A stretch of DNA of 18,404 bases, taken from NCBI GenBank assembly GCA_003488965.1, contig DNJW01000058.1:1-18404 (forward strand), given 5' to 3'. Made by a program: the position numbers and the translations under genes. Within the stretch, counting starts at the first letter, position 1. Every line of letters begins with the position of its first letter. Shown here piece after piece: positions 15,801-18,404 of the stretch. The stretch is from Lachnospiraceae bacterium. Lineage in GTDB: Bacteria; Bacillota; Clostridia; Lachnospirales; Lachnospiraceae. A model generated the notes under the pieces. The model worked only from the letters and a program-made list of their open reading frames with translations, made no database searches and was not told where the DNA came from.

Positions 15801-18404
15801 CAGCTTCAATTCTGCGTATCCTCCTCCGGCGCCTGAAAAGCTGCCCGTGAAACTCTGGGTTTTTCCGGTCTCATCATTACGGTTCAAGGAATAAATGCCG
15901 GAACCCTCCAAATTATACTCTGTCTTCTGCAGTACAAAATCTGCTCCCAGAAGAGTATCTTTCCCTGCTCCCGGAAAACAGTTTCCTGCCAACTTCCCTT
16001 CCGTATTCAGCATAATCGCCAGACGCATCACGTCCGCTTCTGAATCCAATATCCAGGAACTGCCGGAATTCCCTACTGTTCCCGTTACTTGTTTTTGCTC
16101 ATAGGAAATCAAGGGAGCCGTATTTTCTCCCCAGTCCCCGTTCTGGTAGACACCGCCATAGGTGCCGATATCGTCTACCCATCCCTTTCCTTCCGGTCTC
16201 CCATAGTTGCTGCCCGCTTCAAAATAAATCAGGGATTCCTGCTGCTTTCCTGCAATATGCCCCCTCTGCAGGGCTGTATTATCCCCTTCTATCGCAAGAG
16301 CTGCTACATTGATTTCTCCATCCAGTGCGGCCATACTCCCGGCCATAACACTCCCAAGGATTCCTCCTTGAATGCCTTGGTTCTGTTCTGGTCTGAACGT
16401 AGAATTCACTTGGGCATTCTTTACCTTGATTACCGAATTGTCTGCAATCTTCCCTATTACCCCTCCAATGGTTTCCGCCTTATTGATTCCGCCGCTTACC
16501 GTTGTACGGTAAACTTCTATATATTCACCTTCCGCCGTTCCAATCACGCCCCCGGCGGAACCGCCTTGTGACAGTTCGGAAATTTCTCCCAATATCTGTA
16601 TGCATTCAAAAGGCTGATTTTCATCGGGCACACCAACACGGAAGTTTGAGCCTTTCACATAACCGGCAATGCCGCCTGTATTATCCGTTCCGCTCACATT
16701 CCCCCTTACGGTGATATGATGCAGCAGACTCCAGTCCCCACTGTCTGCGCTTCCATTGGAAGCCCCTTCAAAATATCCGAGTACTCCGCCTGCATTCCCG
16801 CTGTTACCTGTTACACTTGCTTCTATTGCCACATCATTCAATTCTATTTTTGTACGGATACATTCTCCTGTCAGTCCGCCTGCATGGTTTCCTTCCACAT
16901 TGCCTGCAAGGACAAGTGTCCCGTTATCATTCCCGCCGCTTATCCGGCTGATTTTTCCTCCTTCTATCACGCCTGTCAATCCGCCGCTTACGCCGCTTCC
17001 TCCTACCTCGGCAGATAATGGCTGATTCCCGGAACCGCTTATATAAAGCGTCCCGTTTTCTCCTATTTTTCCTGCCAGCATACCTGCTGCCTCTGTTCCG
17101 GTTACCGTTCCTGCAGGAAATATATTGGTCTGGTATATTTCCACGGCTCCTTCTGTCCGCCCGGCTATACCTCCGGCCATCCCTCCTTCTATTTGAATAA
17201 GACCGGAACTTTCAGTGTCTAATTTAGTGCCTAATTTTATCTCGTCCGCTTCCTCATACAGTATTTTCACAGGAGCGCTGCCCGTGTTAATTACCTCGCC
17301 AAACAATCCTCCGGCTGCCCCGCCGCTGTTTTTCACCGCTCCAGCTATATTAATCCGATTCATCCTGACTTCGTCAGCCTTATCCGACCCATCCGCTTTC
17401 ACATGGGCGGCAATCATCCCCAGAGGGCTGCTGCCATCCCCTTGTATATCCGCCTTAACAATATTGATATCGGATATCTCAGCGCCCGGAGCTACATAAT
17501 TCAGCAGCGGTGTGCTGGTAATATATCGCAGAGAATAATCCTTATATGCAGAACACAGTGTTCCTCTAAAAGGGTAGTCCTCTGTTCCCAATCCCAAGAA
17601 TTTATACTCTTTTAATGGCGTTAAATCCCACTCTTCCCCGCCAGACTGATTTACTTCATTGAAATATCCGAATTGTACTGTAACGCCTTGAAAATCAATT
17701 TGACTGCTTAACTCCTGCAAATTCCACAAATCCGCTAAGTTTTTAATCAGCAGCTCATTTTTTTTATCCCCTAACGCCTCCCAGTCTGCTTTAGTAGCAG
17801 GAAGGGTGGCTACTCCCAGTTCAGGCGGACCGGCATACAAAGAAATCCCCATTATTCTCTGAAATTCCTCTGCCGTCATATCCCATTCGTCCAATTCGTC
17901 CTTTTCATTTCCGCAAACTGCACAGCGGTATTTGTCAGGCTGCCCTTCTTCTCTTATAAGTTCATAGATATGGATTCCATAACCTTCTTCTTCTCCGCAA
18001 TCCAAACGTTGCTGTCCGCAGGACTCACAAGAGGGTATCAATTCCTCTTCCGCCCTGTTCCATGTATGAGTATGGAGAACGGCTCCCTCTGTCTCAAAAG
18101 TTTCTGTATCTATCTGCCTCTGGCAGAAAACACACCGGTAAAATGCCTCTTCTCCGATTTCAGCCAGACTTTCCTCAAATACATATTCGTGTTCTTTCCC
18201 CTCCAGACAAAGCTTTTCCTTCTCTTCCTCCTCTTTCCTATCCGAATTCTCCCCTTTATCGCCTTCTTCTGATGGAGGTATTGTTTCTTTGTCTTTTTCG
18301 CCTTCCAATGGTTGACCGTTCTCGTCCAAGCCCTTCGGCGGCTGTCCGTTCTCATCCCCGTCTTCCGACGGCTGAACGTTTTCATTACCGCCTTCCGACG
18401 GCTG
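6825..18404 (-). CDS. Giant GLUG-repeat predicted surface or secreted protein (5' end outside window)
   Basis: A single minus-strand frame of at least 3,859 codons, without a stop, runs off the right edge. Residue numbers here count from the codon at 18404-18402. Order: acidic decapeptide repeats (1-40), a Glu/Lys tract, three CxxC modules (about 65-175), five modules of lead-in plus GLUG-type Gly-Gly repeats (about 216-2868), and a C-terminal region of about 990 residues. GLUG motifs are known from large bacterial surface proteins, including some IgA-protease-related ones; here no HExxH protease motif is visible. The repeats predict a right-handed beta-helix, suggesting adhesion or glycan binding. 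The C-terminus (ending KLKTDLDY) has no LPxTG motif or hydrophobic anchor. The TTG at 18329 inside the repeats is an internal codon, not a believable start. Upstream signal peptide, promoter and ribosome binding site are not in view. Confidence 0.93.
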   Translation of the reverse strand, partial: QPSEGGNENVQPSEDGDENGQPPKGLDENGQPLEGEKDKETIPPSEEGDKGENSDRKEEEEKEKLCLEGKEHEYVFEESLAEIGEEAFYRCVFCQRQIDTETFETEGAVLHTHTWNRAEEELIPSCESCGQQRLDCGEEEGYGIHIYELIREEGQPDKYRCAVCGNEKDELDEWDMTAEEFQRIMGISLYAGPPELGVATLPATKADWEALGDKKNELLIKNLADLWNLQELSSQIDFQGVTVQFGYFNEVNQSGGEEWDLTPLKEYKFLGLGTEDYPFRGTLCSAYKDYSLRYITSTPLLNYVAPGAEISDINIVKADIQGDGSSPLGMIAAHVKADGSDKADEVRMNRINIAGAVKNSGGAAGGLFGEVINTGSAPVKILYEEADEIKLGTKLDTESSGLIQIEGGMAGGIAGRTEGAVEIYQTNIFPAGTVTGTEAAGMLAGKIGENGTLYISGSGNQPLSAEVGGSGVSGGLTGVIEGGKISRISGGNDNGTLVLAGNVEGNHAGGLTGECIRTKIELNDVAIEASVTGNSGNAGGVLGYFEGASNGSADSGDWSLLHHITVRGNVSGTDNTGGIAGYVKGSNFRVGVPDENQPFECIQILGEISELSQGGSAGGVIGTAEGEYIEVYRTTVSGGINKAETIGGVIGKIADNSVIKVKNAQVNSTFRPEQNQGIQGGILGSVMAGSMAALDGEINVAALAIEGDNTALQRGHIAGKQQESLIYFEAGSNYGRPEGKGWVDDIGTYGGVYQNGDWGENTAPLISYEQKQVTGTVGNSGSSWILDSEADVMRLAIMLNTEGKLAGNCFPGAGKDTLLGADFVLQKTEYNLEGSGIYSLNRNDETGKTQSFTGSFSGAGGGYAELKLGECITYQSYLSLFPRAGSGARFGNLKVERNIKYAREAAAGLAAYASDNVTVDRVDMEMNLTGSPLNSRYLYGGMFADYSAAPGTVLKVSDSRIGGSLRIRQENVTDDQQKQFAGGMVANYNNASGAGGALPVIEINNLEIAGDIESSSRLASGMITEINEFGTGRTNEDRVILKMDGITVENGARLVITDGGETGGFLGRIWFDIAPYKDATESYSMKGVTVGNSSSAAADGPYYSTQGSFGGMVHTVAGRIQLKDTKVQSGTFNMSNSSYNGLLFHNGYDALIELEGYQIAGQEVSATGNGNQYPNTAGKVAVTGSTGNFSDIVGNNIGQNSGYGVREYEYGGVVNIISPAFADGFMVYSKHPFGSDGGSSKTRYYYNLFGSSLAGEDNFLTKPLDASSLEITNADEMMIWHLSQYMNESVRRYLKPYFTSGNLPNRGSNHVTIKGTIDLKNKSYYPTPVFGGTIEGTDHAKIVFYGNEIMSGLNGVTDRGPGSAREHYMMHSGLLISPAGDVTVQGDDDFLTLSGMISHISDNSGALFSRAIAGTKKIYKIRLDDCYLNSYGGKVHGYGLLIGAVNNGSNVDISWLKTEGYESKRQELAGAALIGRVGDQNADNIKLEFTNIKVPDKTPENGGIFKYATLIDKYQYTDSTERNKGYTRYLFTEEAYKGVDSVPGQTIQRAPFLGDIHGDNNYAQFGPYVTIGKELKDGVEYWNVDGEDADFLLDGAYKIPDGDWDKYLPYVCKGPGHVSKDIEVNPKNEGITEGCGTYEDPYQITSAKQLLALARYFISGKDGNDQYLREWSIRKPGKIIDGDGDGICDKTHLEGDGFEEDDLVQYEDDDFPTRDELRQAYYMIMDDIDFSGLRSVTDRAIAMDFVGLGTEEYPFAGVIVGKKGDDGSYPTVTLPYKRADNNSCANFGLIQYAKGAVAKDFRIVSPALNGDDTTNVIRVENNGGTVMACILGGDNIIDNIEVASTLAVRVWRDDQGNAAVGGYVGTVQQGSLILRNLDQKNLENFKCGILNYGAKEIDEIAADKIGNINGYPYISGAIGKVENGFVLYDDENDAYGAVVLPHEGKAITNVGGTTIYQHGQLPFSNTYDVITASEMQGQWIKIRNDNSDVQFICDIENAKQLQLVSMAINSDAFSIWHGGGGYDVKAVCRKAAYDKVGSDELQSAGGDKADLGKATRWDNKTYWYPYIYQYMTFDGDTFENCPSEKGVYLTLLNQGDAGNPQYRSKLNAVTNDVHAVMEYDLVHNNSSQDISVVDYDLSVYRRGFRGLGATYRVFKDQIVADWTESTGVYSDFRANFNGNGATIKAEMVNDYAKEIHTAALFNDLVRIGGANPYWIKNLVVTGTFKSSSAEAGRHTANYRSDRAAALVGMMRRPWEIENITILDADIWGIGYTAGVTGWINPKKGTGLDYSFTNCQVTAKGKEVTIYTEQGSNGGIVGLMTARENGDVDNYTLALKQCKVRGTAAYRVNIINEYTRAGLNAATEGHLQESDGRGRSGALIGHVGKHWDDNERIKLTIQGENGSGSGTSNPDVNYVAVSGKESTGGIIGEFYCWRQNDSDSNLLISDMIVANSTIESSEKNETENGSFGLGGVIGKLQREATCKISNIKVVNTNVRSIYGGNAAVSMTDAAPKGDLHAGGIIGYCYWKSKITMENVEVTGTLKDGQPEYEISSRLSHAGGLIGAAWNGSDADGDRSSVTVTNAKVSGMRIVSDSRSQTDKEADKASGVSEGSAGGMIGAAAMMETLELKGTEGNAAAVENCVIRSGKGSVGGMIGSASSKLGTELENVSVASCMIGSNGSISGINGAAGAGGIYGSIDAMDGSQKLQKISVSQCQVYGKYTGGIAGALDMGQRIGNIWSDEERNKEKIQIDGNHLLGYTAGGVFGLDKSRQTCFGNMEITGNVIAALQEEEKDYAAAGGFCGRKENSNMEGDSHTLNNIKIENNRIFANHLLDSSKQGAGGVFGYLNLTQEIYSYGVTVRDNQIGYWTVPDSIQNTAFSGEALAQVGNIADGLNIAAAQTAKLWDGSQFTELPLKLKEGDIGKYAAYFGNLTGVYTGDGHAYFLKPAVAYKADIVTRPTVDAGSLTGAGDAGSKMFSFPYEYRENIHAVYFEPDASVANTAAAVWGNTFLGRDSLFSQINVEEKLKEYTEVAGTQTGTEADTAALLDAYRLGIQTDSGYSVPEVYQLVYKDDTVSEYISSLTVNGGGGDRVKLPLIDIDMQYGTIDQLLSGVVAALTDTGGMFNSGSLQNDNYDTGIGRIIDIAVETKKVEKGVISAKGGHSSIKIDNSYSEDQRWSVAYNGYDSSDDNGDGTFSMVTVTYRQKPYVPIDGGAETDGEAIVLQIPVFVEERLTIDTHLKMVEGETYNVEKAKTEGAYRRPFLASDSSYTLYMEYIYGSARYTYSNNDAPVYVDKKLEMSRPDSGHDTFWKGTRLTLIDVCDADKVYYYTVTGDNEEVISFDKFKDENGIPYGYCQDAGGNLVKDPNKAIHVDKGKEIYTGENEEDAFETIDDMAGKDYKYQYWNAAVEKFLLVVDTSGAERKLEQSDIRYYHARPELVFDDEAGNSNIEARTTMTERTNLQVTRQPALSIHLLDKGKESGTHVKGILQDGEDITIEAAFEVAGDELYWNRLLNGGAIIDSANTDKYLEVGIYLTDLNDNRVRLPDNTNVTVNGYRVNPREEVIKGEENLGAYVNRTEMYFYKDGKISFPMNDLRNIIDKEFQNRKYSVEDRMKIVLNFANADLSDYTESEYRVHIELLRIEDKNYPAGGEIIDTHSGEVRTLIQNDLACALETKELMELGINTYQNQTPMPHAINFGFKLDFNGIIRSDQMMNEQLIVNKYYTVTYHILEKKIKNGVQVYEPYTGDQLSLQLNSPPASDMQKALSKGQSSAGKFSNSRFITYKFSWNEISKGTGGAEKGIVTRDLVLTVKDASKMDLSNYKVVASVTVSDQKPGDIETEVNPALSDFFVFTVAKLKTDLDY
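6828..9795 (-). other. C-terminal non-repeat region of the giant protein
   Basis: The last 990 or so residues contain no GLUG repeats. They are rich in Tyr, Asp and alternating hydrophobic residues, suggesting a string of beta-sandwich domains, though no family was recognised. Notable stretches are KGTRLTLIDVCDADKVYYYTV (about 8490-8430), DSSDDNGDGTF near 8840, and NVTVNGYRVNPREEV near 7750. There is no Thr/Pro-rich wall-spanning stretch, LPxTG motif or terminal hydrophobic helix. Confidence 0.6.
9800..12440 (-). other. Giant protein module 5: longest GLUG array
   Basis: The lead-in is VQFICDIENAKQLQLVSMA, and a later segment reads FRANFNGNGATIK, the usual F-x-G-x3-G-x-G step. About 14-16 repeats follow: NGGIVGLMTA, SGALIGHVGK, TGGIIGEFYC, LGGVIGKLQR, AGGIIGYCYW, AGGLIGAAWN, AGGMIGAAAM, VGGMIGSASS, AGGIYGSIDA, TGGIAGALDM, AGGVFGLDKS, AGGFCGRKEN and AGGVFGYLNL among them. 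Many are followed by strands such as ITMENVEVTG. This is the most regular predicted beta-helix of the five. Confidence 0.82.
12600..13505 (-). other. Giant protein module 4: canonical lead-in with an Asp-rich insertion
   Basis: This module has the most typical GLUG-protein opening: GTYEDPYQITSAKQLLALA, then DDIDFSG and FVGLGTEEYPFAG. Between these lies an insertion rich in Asp and Glu with DGDGDGICDKTH at 13364-13329. Only about four coils follow (FGLIQYAKGA, NGGTVMACILGG, VGGYVGTVQQG, SGAIGKVENG), making it the shortest beta-helix segment. Confidence 0.75.
13329..13364 (-). other. Possible calcium-binding loop in module 4
   Basis: The residues DGDGDGICDKTH place Asp at loop positions 1, 3, 5 and 9 with Gly at 6, the pattern of EF-hand, dockerin and thrombospondin type 3 calcium loops. 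A strongly acidic stretch follows. A loop without the flanking helices, in an extracellular protein, is most like the thrombospondin type. Position 12 is His rather than Glu, so affinity is uncertain. Confidence 0.45.
13700..14600 (-). other. Giant protein module 3: short, most diverged lead-in and repeats
   Basis: It starts at LEITNADEMMIWHLSQYM, then has TIDLKNKSYYPTPVFGGTIEG, which occupies the same place as the DIDFSG...F-x-G segment of module 4. Repeats are HSGLLISPAGD, LSGMISHISD, SGALFSRAIAG, GYGLLIGAVNN, AGAALIGRVGD and NGGIFKYATL. Gly pairs are often reduced to one Gly. The module ends before an Asp-rich linker (around DGEDADFLLDG, about 13650). Confidence 0.6.
14601..16055 (-). other. 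Giant protein module 2: lead-in plus degenerate Gly repeats
   Basis: The lead-in is WILDSEADVMRLAIMLN, followed by a segment ending FTGSFSGAGGGY. The later repeats are looser than in module 1: AAGLAAYASD, YGGMFADYSA, AGGMVANYNN, TGGFLGRIWF and FGGMVHTVAG. Spacing and alternating hydrophobic strands still suggest beta-helix coils. The final 150 or so residues, including the Tyr-rich RYYYNLFGSS, carry no clear repeat. Confidence 0.65.
16080..17759 (-). other. Giant protein module 1: lead-in plus about ten GLUG-type repeats
   Basis: It opens with the lead-in LLIKNLADLWNLQEL, continues with FLGLGTEDYPFRG, and then carries about ten Gly-Gly repeats at intervals of roughly 35-55 residues. Examples are AGGLFGEV, AGGIAGRTEG, SGGLTGVIEG, AGGVLGYFEG, TGGIAGYVKG, AGGVIGTAEG and IGGVIGKIAD. 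Between repeats are short Ile/Val-rich strands, as expected for beta-helix coils. Repeats here are well conserved. Confidence 0.8.
17880..18215 (-). other. Three His/Cys CxxC modules in the giant protein (zinc-ribbon-like)
   Basis: Three successive segments share an aromatic/His start and a closing C-x2-C pair: CVFC (18134-18123), CESC (18029-18018) and CAVC (17924-17913). The first and third read YRCVFCQ and YRCAVCG. They are preceded by histidines in EHEYVF, HTHTW and IHIYEL. This resembles the H-x-Y...Y-x-C-x2-C-G modules found repeated in secreted Clostridia proteins, which could bind a metal or form disulfides. The second has an extra Cys (RLDC). Metal binding is an inference from spacing. 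Confidence 0.6.
18285..18404 (-). repeat. 30-bp tandem repeat encoding an acidic decapeptide (continues past edge)
   Basis: Four in-frame 30-bp units encode QPSEGGNENV, QPSEDGDENG, QPPKGLDENG and QPLEGEKDKE, reading from the right edge inwards. The first three are similar in DNA as well (for example CTTCCGACGGCTG on the plus strand at 18362-18374 and again at 18392-18404); the fourth is degenerate. The array reaches the window boundary, so its copy number is unknown. It probably forms a flexible acidic spacer between the unseen N-terminus and the folded domains, and such arrays often vary in length between strains. Confidence 0.85.

Noticed and set aside
16080..17759. CRISPR array or DNA repeat element in the giant gene
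   Set aside because: The recurrent CC-x-CC pattern on the plus strand is the reverse complement of Gly-Gly codons at irregular spacing, explained by protein repeats with variable third bases.
18327..18329. TTG as start codon of the giant protein
   Set aside because: It lies inside the decapeptide array and the frame continues upstream to the window edge with matching repeat units, so the start must be outside.
18110..18385. Minus-strand frame of 91 codons rich in Arg and Lys at the right edge
   Set aside because: It is an out-of-frame reading of the acidic repeat and Glu/Lys tract of the giant protein, whose frame stays open across the same stretch.
6825..18404. M26-type IgA protease identity for the giant protein
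   Set aside because: GLUG motifs occur in such proteases, but no HExxH zinc site was found in the visible 3,859 residues. The unseen N-terminus cannot be judged.

Overview
The window looks like chromosome of a low-to-medium GC Gram-positive anaerobe of the class Clostridia, most likely Lachnospiraceae. This is inferred from the DnaD/DnaI-type helicase-loading genes, the strong AGGAGG-type ribosome binding sites, the codon use, and the style of the giant secreted-type protein. No RNA gene, insertion sequence or CRISPR array was seen.

The left half (1-6781) is housekeeping, read left to right. A short AT-rich gap holds a possible divergent partial gene at the extreme left edge and the likely murC promoter. 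murC (212-1591) encodes UDP-N-acetylmuramate--L-alanine ligase. The 335-base gap after it (1592-1926) contains two clusters of 9-bp DnaA-box-like sequences (six sites, most of them exactly abutting) and an extended -10 promoter. After that come four same-strand genes with short gaps and no terminator between them: a DnaD-family replication initiation protein with a duplicated C-terminal domain, a DnaI/DnaC-type helicase loader ATPase, a divergent and N-terminally extended ribose-phosphate pyrophosphokinase, and a membrane-anchored GGDEF-EAL protein in which both signature motifs are degenerate. Together they suggest an operon linking chromosome replication initiation, PRPP supply and a nucleotide-sensing or scaffold protein, possibly under DnaA control. 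That link is an inference.

The right half (6825-18404) is one uninterrupted minus-strand reading frame of at least 3,859 codons. It converges on the first operon, and a symmetric terminator between them serves both strands. The gene runs off the right edge, so its true N-terminus (presumably a signal peptide) is not visible. From N- to C-terminus the visible protein has an acidic decapeptide repeat, three His/Cys CxxC modules, five consecutive modules that each open with the same kind of lead-in segment followed by GLUG-type Gly-Gly repeats (predicted beta-helix), and a C-terminal region of about 990 residues without repeats. The C-terminus shows neither an LPxTG sorting signal nor a membrane anchor.

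The two items most worth following up are the DnaA-box array in front of the helicase-loader operon and the architecture of the giant GLUG protein.
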